From contig CM060732.1 of the NCBI GenBank assembly GCA_030704615.1, positions 75,869,053 through 75,933,052 of the forward strand: 64,000 nucleotides of DNA, given 5' to 3'. Origin of the DNA: Takakia lepidozioides (lineage: Eukaryota > Streptophyta > Takakiopsida > Takakiales > Takakiaceae). A program made the position numbers and the translations under genes. The notes beneath the pieces were generated by a model. That model did no database searches and was not told the DNA's origin. It saw only the letters and a list, made by a program, of their open reading frames with translations. Below are positions 43,584 through 53,384 of this stretch, piece by piece (position 1 is the stretch's first letter; every line of letters begins with the position of its first letter).

Positions 43584-45536
43584 ATGACGAGATATTTTTC
43601 TGAGGTACCTAAGAGCGTCAAGATCTTTGTATCACAATTCATAACTAGGAAATTTCGGTCGGACAGGATGGCAGGATTGCTTCAGGGACAAATATTTGCT
43701 GCAGATCAGACTGGGGGCTGGGGAAGCACTTCCACTATCGCAACAATCAAAAGAAGGCTAACAGAGGGAGTCGACAAAAGCACATTTGGCGCTCATGGGG
43801 ATGTGATGGCATTGTGTAAGGAGGGAAGACTGAAGGAGGCGCTGCAGATGCTGGAACAAGAAGGCATTCAAGCAGATCCAATCTCTTATATTTGTCTTCT
43901 GCAGGGGTGCATCAAGATGAAATCCCTTGCACAGGGAAAGCAGGTGCATTCCCACATTACCCAAAGTGAATTTAAGGCAAATATCTCTTTAGGTAACACC
44001 CTTGTCAACATGTATACCAGGTGTGGGAGCATGGTGGATGCACGTCAAGTGTTTGAGGAAATGCCTCAACGAGATATATTCACGTGGACTATGTTGGTGG
44101 CAGGATATGCTAAGCATGGACATCCTTGGCAGGCTTTCAAAGTCTATGAACAAATGCAACAGGAAGGAGTGACACCTGACAAGGTTATGTTCGTCTGCAT
44201 TCTCAATGTGTGTGCCAGTCTAGGAGCCCTGGATATGGGCAAGCAGCTCCATGCTGACATCATCAAATCTGGAATTGTATCAGACGTTGTTTTGGAGAAT
44301 AGCATTGTTAACATGTATGCTAAATGTGGGAGCTTGAAGGATGCACGTCGAGTGTTTGATGAAATGGCCAAACGAAATGTGGTCTCATGGAATGCAATTA
44401 TTACAGGACATGCTCAGCAAGGGCATGGTGAAGAGGCTCTCAAAATCTATGAGCAAATGCAACTGGAAAGGGTCAACCCTGACAATGTGACATTCATTTG
44501 CATCCTCAATGCATGTGCCAGCACCAGAGCCTTGGAAAAGGGTAAGAGGGTCCATGCCGACATCATCAATGCTAGAACTGCATCAGATATTAAATTGGAG
44601 ACTGCCCTTGTCGACATGTATGCCAAATGTGGGAGTGTAAAGGATGCACGAAAAGTGTTCAACCAGATGTTGACACGAAATGTGATCACCTGGACCGTGA
44701 TGATAACTGGATATGCTCAAGAGGAGCATGGTGAGGAGGCTCTCAGAATGTATGAACAAATGCAACAGGATGAGGTTAAGCCCAATGAGGTCACATTCAT
44801 TTGCATTTTGAATGCGTGTGCCAGTCTTGGAGCCCTGGAAAAGGGCAAGCAAATCCATACTGACATCGTCAAAGCTGGAATTGTTTCATACATTCATTTG
44901 GAGAATACCCTTCTTGACATGTATGCCAAGTGTGGGAGTGTAGAGGATGCACGTCTAGTGTTTGACAAGATGGCCACACGTGATGTGGTCTCATGGAATG
45001 CAATGATTGAAGGCTGTGCTCAACATGGGGGTGTTAGAGAGTCCCTCCATCTATTTGAACAAATGCGGCAGCAAGGCTTGAAGCCAGACCATATTACCTT
45101 CCTTTCTGTCATTTCTGCCTGCAGGCATGTGGGCCTAGTGGATGAAGGCCGTCACTACTTTGATTGCATGAGGCGTGATTATGGCCTCACACCGAAAGCG
45201 GAGCATTTTGGCTGCATGGTGGACCTCCTTGGCCGAACAGGGCTATTGGATGAAGCCGAGGACTTGATAAACAAAATGCCAAGTGAGCCAGATGCTTCAG
45301 TGTGGAGGGCCTTGCTTGGTGCCTGTAGAATACATAGTGACTTACAGGTTGCAGAACGGGCTGCTAGATGCATTCTGAAGAGCAATCCACAGCACTCTGA
45401 AGCTTATGTTCTGCTATTGGACATCTATGCTGCAGCTGGTAGGTGGGATGATAAAGCAAAGTTGACACAATTGATGGAGGAGAGAGGTGTCAGCAAGGAG
45501 CCCATGCAAACGTGCATTGAGGTCAACAACCAGTAA
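43584..45536 (+). CDS. PPR protein A, PLS class without DYW
   Basis: 650 residues, uninterrupted. Start 43584 gives an Arg/Lys/Ser-rich, acid-poor N-terminus (MTRYFSEVPKSVKIFVSQFI) suitable for organelle import; ATG 43668 (MAGLLQG) is in better context and is the position conserved with gene B. From about residue 85 to 590 lie P-L-S repeats; four P motifs have W-N/T-x-M/I-I (44085, 44388, 44691, 44994), spaced exactly 303 bp. The end has E-type motifs ([57 protein letters not shown]) and stops at CIEVNNQ, where gene B continues into E+ and DYW. PLS-E proteins bind organelle RNA base by base and often rely on a DYW partner for C-to-U editing. It is a tandem duplicate of gene B. Confidence 0.9.
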   Translation: MTRYFSEVPKSVKIFVSQFITRKFRSDRMAGLLQGQIFAADQTGGWGSTSTIATIKRRLTEGVDKSTFGAHGDVMALCKEGRLKEALQMLEQEGIQADPISYICLLQGCIKMKSLAQGKQVHSHITQSEFKANISLGNTLVNMYTRCGSMVDARQVFEEMPQRDIFTWTMLVAGYAKHGHPWQAFKVYEQMQQEGVTPDKVMFVCILNVCASLGALDMGKQLHADIIKSGIVSDVVLENSIVNMYAKCGSLKDARRVFDEMAKRNVVSWNAIITGHAQQGHGEEALKIYEQMQLERVNPDNVTFICILNACASTRALEKGKRVHADIINARTASDIKLETALVDMYAKCGSVKDARKVFNQMLTRNVITWTVMITGYAQEEHGEEALRMYEQMQQDEVKPNEVTFICILNACASLGALEKGKQIHTDIVKAGIVSYIHLENTLLDMYAKCGSVEDARLVFDKMATRDVVSWNAMIEGCAQHGGVRESLHLFEQMRQQGLKPDHITFLSVISACRHVGLVDEGRHYFDCMRRDYGLTPKAEHFGCMVDLLGRTGLLDEAEDLINKMPSEPDASVWRALLGACRIHSDLQVAERAARCILKSNPQHSEAYVLLLDIYAAAGRWDDKAKLTQLMEERGVSKEPMQTCIEVNNQ

Positions 45537-47640
45537 TCATATTGATAATCACATTTTGCAGATGGCAAGAGTCACGCAATGTCATAGACAGATAATTGTG
45601 GTACTGTTTGTAAACACACACTATAAAGGAGAAAGTGCAACAACTGCACTCCTGGTTCTGATCCATTGTTCTGGAATTGGGCCCCAAGGGTACCCCTTGG
45701 TTGTTGCGAAAGAAATTTATCCTTTGCAGGGCTTTTGGGTCTACCGGTCTTTTTGGCATAGCCCTGGTGTGTCGGAGTAGCCAACATTCTCAATGCGAGT
45801 TTCCTCACGAGTGTACGGTATGTGCGGTGAGCAGCAGACCTTAAGCAACTCCTGGATCTTATGTGTCACATTGTATGGAATTCCAAGCAAGTTGATCTAA
45901 AGGAAAGAAAGAACGAAGACTGAGCACCCATCGGTTGTGGTGAAGAAACCACTAATTTCTCATGAATTGCCAGGTCCCAAGCGTTAGATCACATCTTGAA
46001 GGTTCACCCTTCACAGCGAAAGATGTTCTGTTCAAGACTAGACTAAAAATAATAAGAAAGAGATGCTCAGGTTGAGAATGATTTTGTGTACCCTGCAAGG
46101 ATTTTTAAGAAAGACGAAATTCTTGCCGGCAGGCACAACAGCAATCTCGGCCATTGTCATCCGGGCCTTTCGCTGGAGCCGCTGAAGGCCTTGAACTACA
46201 CCAACAAAGCTGCAGACATTTTACTGGAAGAAATCCACAGCAGGGTCAAGCAAGGCTGTAGAGAAACATGACAATGACCGACTGTCTTCATGGCCTCCTC
46301 AATCAGTTCCTTCAACTTGTTGTGGAGTATATGAAACTTTAGATGCATTTTGCTTTTATTGCACGAGAGAGAGGGAGAGACAGCGAGAGAGAGAGAGAGG
46401 CAGTCTGCTTCTTGTGAGCCTCGTGACGAAGCTGGTTTCGGGCCCAGCACTCAGCCGCTATCTACAAAAACAAGCAGCATCATCAGGCCGCCCAGCACTT
46501 GACAATTGACGGAAGAACCTCAGTGACCGCTCAATTGTTGGTATACTGCACCTTAGCGAGACAAGGAACGTACCGAGGTCGTTACTTGACGATAGCAGGA
46601 TATTCTGAGTCGTGCTCTGGGTTTTGGAAGGTGCTTGAGCTTTGCTGGTTGAAGTGGAGTCTGATGTGTCGAAGGTTGTGGTGGAACTAATGGGTGCACC
46701 GGTGGTGTTCACCGTGAAGTCCAAAACATCAAGGAGTTCCAACATAAATGTACACAGGAGGGCCCGTGTCATGGAAACTACGTTATTGGGTGAAGCAGAG
46801 CTAGCCGCCATGATAGAAGCTCGAGGACAAGCCGAGGGTGGATCGAAATCCGAGTATGGTAATAATTCTGGATTGAACATCTGTGCTCAATTGAAGTTCC
46901 TAGGACGGAGTCGAGATTTTGTGGGGTGGCACATTATGGTCGAAGCTCAGTGTCTGGTCAGACGGAGGCTGACGGTGGGAAAAGGCGGATGATTGTACAT
47001 GAGAACGATCCACAGTGAGAGTGGCTTGAAGGGCTTCCTTGTGGTCCGCCACCAGCTCCTTTAGTATCTTCTGTTTTGTCACTTTGGACATGAGGAGCGT
47101 ACGCCGGTGAAATGTCGCCCAGAGCTACTATAGCACTTGTCAATGAACATGGAGACAATCGGAAGGTCGCAAAGATCTTCCGTCCGAACGATTTCTTGCA
47201 CACAGCCCAAGCAATGAGCGTCGAACGTTTATGGCAGGAGTTATTTGCAGATCCTTCACAGTGGTGGGCCAGCAGGTTACTAAGGTGAGGAGCACGTCCC
47301 TTGTGCCCGAAACAATCTGTCAGCAAGGTTTTTGAACAGAGTGGCATGATTATGTCCTTGTTAATTGATTCAGTTGGGTTAGATAAGTGCCTCTGTTTCT
47401 CCTTTATCTAAATAACTACATTCTTCGGTCTAGTTCTCAGCATGAGCGACTCGGTTCTTTCTTTCAAGTGGGATATGAAAGTGATGACTCGAGCTGTTTG
47501 CTTTGTTCAAAAGGTGCTTGCAAGCAGTACTGGTTCCATGAGGCCGATCCGGAGCTGTCAATGATTTGTGTCTAAATTGTTTTTGTAAGACTTATGGTTG
47601 CTTAGCTGTGCACCAGTGTTTCTTCACAGAAAAATAGAAA
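45537..47640. other. Intergenic between PPR genes A and B
   Basis: A GA-rich microsatellite lies at 46367-46399. The frames at 46458-46880 (minus) and 46642-46992 (plus) overlap each other and carry no recognised domain; the minus one is Ser/Thr-rich. Sequence at 47210-47290 matches 43085-43160 as part of the gene duplication. No gene is supported. Confidence 0.45.
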
Positions 47641-47682
47641 ATGTTGGGGCTTCAAACCTAATCAACAACAGGAGGGGGCCCG

Positions 47683-47814
47683 ATGGATGGAGAGTTGGTG
47701 GAACTATCCTTGGGTGCAAGCAGATCTAGCAACCATGTCACCCTGTCCTCCCCCAGCTGGTGGTGGCTCTTATTTCCATATGCAGCATGGATCTCCAGGC
47801 CGAGAATACAGCGG
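47683..47814 (+). other. Possible first exon of PPR gene B
   Basis: From ATG 47683 an open stretch MDGELVELSLGASRSSNHVT runs to RIQR at 47814, where GTATGG could be a donor. The acceptor would be gtgcag at 48005-48010, and both borders are phase 0, so the long frame would be entered in register. Against it, the homologous block in gene A carries a stop after three codons, so the region may be untranslated in both. Confidence 0.3.
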
Positions 47815-48004
47815 GTATGGTTTTGTGGAGAATGATTAGTTTCAACTTGGAGTAGTTTACATTGCCACAGTTTCTATTTGGAAGTAGATGACTACAGTAG
47901 CACTGTCATGCCCATAAAATTGAGCTGAAAATCAGTCCTCAGGTGGAGATTTTTGCCCATGGAAGTTTGTGATATTTTACATAAAGAATTGTAACTAGCA
48001 AGTC

Positions 48005-51000
48005 GTGCAGGATTGCAGGGTTTTATCCTTGCCAAAGTTTGTTGCATATCAGACTAGCACTCTTCAAAGAGAGGGGGTCAACAATAACACATCTGGCACA
48101 CATGGGGATGTGAGGAGACTGTGTAAGGAGGGAAGACTGAAAGAGGCGCTGTGCATTCTGGACCAACGAGGCGTTCAGGCAGACTCCAATACGTATGTGG
48201 CTCTCTTGCGGAGTTGCATTAATATGAAATCCCTGTCAGAAGGAAAGCGCGTTCATTCCCACATTATGCAAAGTGAATTCAAGCCAAGCATCTTTGTTGT
48301 CAACACCCTGGTCAACATGTACGTGAGGTGTGGGAGCATAAGGGATGCAAGACAAGTGTTTGAGGAAATGTATCAACGAGATACGTCCACGTGGACTATG
48401 ATGATAGGAGGATACACCAAGCATGGGCATGCTGAGGAGGCTTACAATATGTATGAGCGAATGCAACAGGAAGAGGTGATGCCTGACAAGGTCACGTTCA
48501 TTTGTACTCTCAATGCATGTGCCAGTGTAGGAGCCCTGGGAAAGGGCAAGCGGGTCCATGCTGACCTCATCAAAGCTGGAATTGCGCCATACATAACTTT
48601 GGACAATACTCTTGTGGATATGTATGCCAAATGCGGCAGTGTGAAGGATGCACGTCAAGTGTTTGATAACATGGCCAAACGAGATGTGATCTCATGGAAT
48701 GCAATGATTGGAGGATACACACAGCAAGGGACTGGTGAAGAGGCCCTTAAAATCTATGAGCAAATGCAACACGAAGGAGTGGAACCCAACAGGGTCACAT
48801 TCATATGCCTTCTCAATGCATGTGCAGGCCTTGTGGCCCTGGAAATGGGCAAACGGGTCCATGCTGATGTCATCAAAGCTGGAACTGAACCGGACATTAT
48901 TCTGGAAACCACCCTGCTTGACATGTATGCCAAATGTGGGGCCCTAAATGATGCGCGTCGAGTGTTTGACGAGATGGCCACACGGAATGTGATCTCCTGG
49001 ACTGCAATGATTGCAGGATATACCCAGCATGGGCAGGGCGAAGAGGCTCTCAAAGTTTATGAGCAGATGCAATGGGAAGAGGTGATGCCCAGTGATGTCA
49101 CATTCATTTGTGTTCTTAATTCCTGTGCCAGCCTCAGAGCCCGTGAAAAGGGTAAGCAGGTCCATGCTGACATTATCAAAGCTGGAATTGTGCCACGTAT
49201 GAATTTGGAGAATGCCCTTCTTGACATGTATGCCAAATGCGGGAGTGTGAAGGATGCACATCAAGTGTTCAATCAGATGGCCACACGAGATGTGGTCTCA
49301 TGGACTGCAATGATTTCAGGATACATTCAGCATGAGCATAGTGCAGAGGCTCTCAAAATGTATGAGCAAATGCAAGTGGAAGAGGTGACACCTGACAAGG
49401 TTACTTTCATTTGTGTTCTCAATGCTTGTGCCAGCCTAGGAGCCCTGGAGAAGGGCAGGCAGCTCCATGCTGACATCATCAAATCTGGAATTCTGTCCTC
49501 TATCGACTTGGAGAATACTCTTATTCATATGTATTGCAAATGCAGGAGCATAAGGGATGCGCGTCAAGTGTTCGACAATATGTCAAAACGAGATGTGATC
49601 TCATGGAATGCAATGATTGCAGGATATGCTCAAAATGGCCCTACTGAAGAGGCTCTCAAAATCTATGAGAAAATGCAATGGGAAGGTATGACACCCGACA
49701 AGGTCACATACGTTTGCATTCTCAATGCCTGTGGCAGTTTAGGAAACATGGAAATGTGCAAGCACGTCCATGCTGACATCATCAAAGCTGGAATAATGCC
49801 ATATGCTAATTTAGATAATGCCCTTGTTGACGTGTATGCCAAGTGCGGGAGCATAAAGGATGCTCGTCAAGTGTTTGACACAATGGTCATACGAGATGTG
49901 GTCTCATGGAATGCGATGATTGCAGGATATACTCAGGATGTCAATAGTGAAGAGGCTCTCAAAATTTATGAGCAAATGCAACAGGAAGGGGTGTTGCCTG
50001 ACAAGGTCACATTCATTTGCATTCTCAATGCATGTTCTGGGCTTGGAGCTCTCGAAAAGGGGAGGCAGGTCCATGCTGATATCATCAAAGCTGGAATTGC
50101 ATCACATCTGAATTTGGAGAATAGCCTTGTTGACATGTATGCTAAATGTGGGAGCATCAATGAGGCCCGGCAAGTGTTCGATAAAATGGCCAAACGAGAT
50201 GTGGTGTCATGGAATACGATGATTGCAGGATGTGCTCAAAATGGATGTGGTGGGGAGGCCCTCCAACTATTTGAACAAATGCAACAGCAAGGCCTGAAAC
50301 CTGACGGTATCACCTTCATTTCAGTTATCTCTGCATGTAGCCATGTGGGCCTAGTGGATGAAGGCTGTCACTATTTCGTTTCCTTGAGTCAAGATCATGG
50401 CCTCACGCCTACAATGGAGCATTTTGGCTGCATGGTGAACCTTCTTGGCCGTGCAGGGCAATTGCATGAGGCAGAGGACTTCATTATCAAGATGCCAGTT
50501 GAACCTGGTGCTTCAGTATGGATGGCTTTGCTTGGTGCCTGCCGAATTCATGACAACATGAAGATGGCAGAACACGCTGCAACATGCATTATGAAGAATG
50601 ATCCACAACATCCTGCAGCTTATGTGCTGCTGTCAAACGTCTATGCTGCGGCCGGCAGGTGGGACGATAAAGAAAAAGTTAGAAAAATTATGGAGGACAA
50701 AGGTGTAAGAAAGGAACCCGGGCGCAGCTGCATTGAGATGAACAGCCAGGTGCATTCCTTTGTTGTAGATGACAACTTACATCCACAAATTGACGATATC
50801 CATGCTGAGCTGAAGAGATTGTCCAAGCAGATGAAGGAGGCTGGGTACATGCCTGATACACGCTTTGCATTACATGACGTGGAAGAGGAGGAAAAGCATT
50901 TTTCTCTTTGCCACCACAGTGAGAAGCTAGCCATTGCTTTTGGGCTGATCAGCACGGTCCCTGGAATGCCTCTCCGTGTCATCAAGAACCTTCGGGTTTG

Positions 51001-51124
51001 TGGTGACTGCCACACTGCCACCAAATTCATCTCGAAGATTGTTGGGCGAGCGGTAGTTGTTAGAGATTCCAACCGCTATCACCACTTCCAAGATGGAGTG
51101 TGTTCTTGTGGGGACTATTGGTGA
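48005..51124 (+). CDS. PPR protein B, PLS class with E, E+ and DYW domains
   Basis: An open frame of 1039 codons with no ATG until residue 74. It opens right after a TAG (47996), so the true start is probably in an upstream exon or lost. Seven P-L-S cycles follow, with P-motif Trp codons at 48392, 48695, 48998, 49301, 49604, 49907 and 50210, each exactly 303 bp apart. Then E motifs ([20 protein letters not shown]), an E+ segment ([14 protein letters not shown]) and a full DYW domain: HSE (about 971-973), CGDCH (about 999-1003), CSCGDYW at the end. The DYW domain is a zinc-dependent cytidine deaminase for C-to-U editing in plastid or mitochondrial RNA. All catalytic and zinc residues are present. 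It is a tandem duplicate of gene A with three more cycles. Confidence 0.92.
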   Translation: MQDCRVLSLPKFVAYQTSTLQREGVNNNTSGTHGDVRRLCKEGRLKEALCILDQRGVQADSNTYVALLRSCINMKSLSEGKRVHSHIMQSEFKPSIFVVNTLVNMYVRCGSIRDARQVFEEMYQRDTSTWTMMIGGYTKHGHAEEAYNMYERMQQEEVMPDKVTFICTLNACASVGALGKGKRVHADLIKAGIAPYITLDNTLVDMYAKCGSVKDARQVFDNMAKRDVISWNAMIGGYTQQGTGEEALKIYEQMQHEGVEPNRVTFICLLNACAGLVALEMGKRVHADVIKAGTEPDIILETTLLDMYAKCGALNDARRVFDEMATRNVISWTAMIAGYTQHGQGEEALKVYEQMQWEEVMPSDVTFICVLNSCASLRAREKGKQVHADIIKAGIVPRMNLENALLDMYAKCGSVKDAHQVFNQMATRDVVSWTAMISGYIQHEHSAEALKMYEQMQVEEVTPDKVTFICVLNACASLGALEKGRQLHADIIKSGILSSIDLENTLIHMYCKCRSIRDARQVFDNMSKRDVISWNAMIAGYAQNGPTEEALKIYEKMQWEGMTPDKVTYVCILNACGSLGNMEMCKHVHADIIKAGIMPYANLDNALVDVYAKCGSIKDARQVFDTMVIRDVVSWNAMIAGYTQDVNSEEALKIYEQMQQEGVLPDKVTFICILNACSGLGALEKGRQVHADIIKAGIASHLNLENSLVDMYAKCGSINEARQVFDKMAKRDVVSWNTMIAGCAQNGCGGEALQLFEQMQQQGLKPDGITFISVISACSHVGLVDEGCHYFVSLSQDHGLTPTMEHFGCMVNLLGRAGQLHEAEDFIIKMPVEPGASVWMALLGACRIHDNMKMAEHAATCIMKNDPQHPAAYVLLSNVYAAAGRWDDKEKVRKIMEDKGVRKEPGRSCIEMNSQVHSFVVDDNLHPQIDDIHAELKRLSKQMKEAGYMPDTRFALHDVEEEEKHFSLCHHSEKLAIAFGLISTVPGMPLRVIKNLRVCGDCHTATKFISKIVGRAVVVRDSNRYHHFQDGVCSCGDYW

Positions 51125-51379
51125 AACAAGCAACATGCAGGAGTGTGTTCTTGGAATGGGAAATTCTTGAGGTTATTCTTGAGGTTCAATGTCATAAAGG
51201 CAGGCAGGCTTGTGTGAAACCCCCAGAACACGTAAACGGCAATCCAATATGAGTATGGGGCAAGAACAATGGCTGTTATTGGCTCCAGGGTAGAAGAAAC
51301 TGCCAGCATTGCAGGTTCAAAAATCAGCCAACCATCAAGCCCTAAAATATACCCTAATATTTTTCTTCTTGGCTTTCTG

Positions 51380-51658
51380 ATGAAGTTGTCATTGCTGTTG
51401 CTACTGAATCTCTTCTTGCCCTTCACTACAACTTTTTCATTTCCTGTTACTGATGCAAGTGATGATGCTATGTCAGCACTCAGAAGCGATCTGTCTGCAA
51501 CTCAAATAGCAGGGAGTGAGTTGTACAGCTGCTTGAATTGCACCTCACTCATGGCGCATGGGGGACAGGAGAGACTGCTGGTTATGCGAGGGAGGCTGTG
51601 CCACAATGATATGACTTCCAGCAGCTGGCCAGATGGATTCAGCAGGCTTCTCCTTTAA
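51380..51658 (+). CDS. Small ORF with signal-peptide-like start
   Basis: From ATG 51380 the frame gives MKLSLLLLLNLFLPFTTTFS followed by FPVTDASDDAMSALRSDLSA, resembling a secretory signal peptide followed by the polar start seen in LRR receptor proteins. It continues with CLNCTSLMAHGGQERLLVMR and stops at 51656. It lies just after the stop of PPR gene B and might be UTR. No domain proves it. Confidence 0.25.
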   Translation: MKLSLLLLLNLFLPFTTTFSFPVTDASDDAMSALRSDLSATQIAGSELYSCLNCTSLMAHGGQERLLVMRGRLCHNDMTSSSWPDGFSRLLL

Positions 51659-51659
51659 G

Positions 51660-53384
51660 CACCTTGCTGTTCATCTGCAAGGTTCGTCCTTGCTGCTGCA
51701 CAGTGCACTCTTCTGGCCAAGCCCGCCTCTTGCTATGCACCAGACTCATTTCCCCCTTTTCCATTTCAGTAAGTAAAGCCGTTGTTGGAATCAGAACCTA
51801 CAGGTCCGTCTGCTGTGGACATAGGCCCAATGGACAAATATCACTTGGTATTCGGACCGGAGGCCTATGCAAAAAACTTGCATAAGCATGTTGACGTATG
51901 TCAATGGCAGGCCCTTTGTGTACATAGTTCAAGCTTGGTCAAATCCCTGAAGCTCTTTGGGCTTTAGGTCGGATTGGTCTCATCACATGTTCTTGTTGAT
52001 GGTGCCTCTTTCCAAAGTTGGGCTGGGCTGAGTGCACTTGGCGGGTGTCACTAACTGATATCCCCAAACACACCAAGTTCCAACTGACACACCAACTGCT
52101 CAGGAACACATGGAGGCAGGTGGCATTGACTTGATAGTACCTCCATTCTAGCATGATCACTTTCAGTAATGTCTTGCTGGGGTGCTGATACTACCTCTCT
52201 ATGTTCAACATCTGGTTTAGCCATTCTATTCTCAGGGACCAGAACTGTGGAAGCTGTATAAAAACCCAATTTGTGATCAACAATTTGTTTTTGGTAGAAT
52301 GAAAGTTTGCAAATGATCTTCAACGGCGAGCTTCGTACCAAGGAGTAGCCTGTCTGTGAGAGAGAATCATATAATAAATGAAAATTACAAAAAAGGAGCT
52401 TGTTACGACGTAAAACAATCTTCTCTTCACACTTCAACCTCAGGAAGCTCCTCACCTGAATATCTGCAGGCTACATACCATCTACAGTTGCAAGCTACAT
52501 CAGAAGAGAGGTATGAATGTGCTGAAGTGGTTCGAAAGGAAAAAAATCAGGTCATAAAAAGAAGTCCATGGCAGAGAGAATGGCAAGTACTGACGCCACA
52601 ATCTGAGCAGATAAGTGCAAATGATACAGGCCTATTTGCGACGAGTCCCTCGTGGTTTGGGTTTCACAGCAGCTGTTGTCTGCACACATCGTCCATCACC
52701 CTCGTCAAATTCCCACTCCAAGAAAAAAAAGAGCCAGGAAGAGAAGATCAAACCAGCCAAACTTCAGCTATAGAGCATATCAGATGAGACAATGGCTGGT
52801 ATTCTATCTCAGCTCTACCCGCTTAAACAGAAGAAGACAGCGGAGGTAAGCTGACAAGGAGTCAGTCTACTGCCTACAGTGCGACCCTGTCACTTTCATA
52901 GACTGGCTTGAACATAAGATTTGACAGCATGTAGGTCTACAACCTCGCGAGGCGTTGTGACCCACTAGGAGTGTAGCCTCCACAGGCGGATTTACACCTA
53001 GGACAAGCTGAAGTCTAGGAACGGGACCTCACTACCAGTTCTTCCACTGGAAGCTATCTCTGGAACACAAACCCTTGCCCAACCAACTGCTGCCAATCAA
53101 GGGAGTGATGTGTGCATGCACAAATACCCCAGTTGATAGGTCTGACCCACTTGTTAAAGAGCTCATGGGCACAAAAAATAAATTCCTCGACAGTTGTCAC
53201 AAGTTCAAAGAAGCAGGAGAAATAGAGATTAGGCATAAACAATACGTACTCCTGTTGTTGAGCCTATTCCAAACAAAGGCGCTCCCATATTTGTAGCACC
53301 TGCCATTTTATCATCAGCACACATCCCATTCATCAGTTTATCCTCCAATGCACTGTAATGGCCGTTGTGAGGAGATAAATGATC
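51660..53384. other. No gene recognised
   Basis: Short open frames only. No repeat, transposon end or domain is visible. The right part may hold the 3' UTR and polyadenylation region of NUP58. Confidence 0.45.

Noticed and set aside
46458-46992. A 140-codon minus-strand frame and an overlapping 116-codon plus-strand frame
   Set aside because: Mutually overlapping, Ser/Thr-rich, no family recognised and no splice evidence; left uncalled.
48236-50193. Several 60-140 codon minus-strand frames inside PPR gene B
   Set aside because: They are antisense shadows that recur with the 303 bp repeat.
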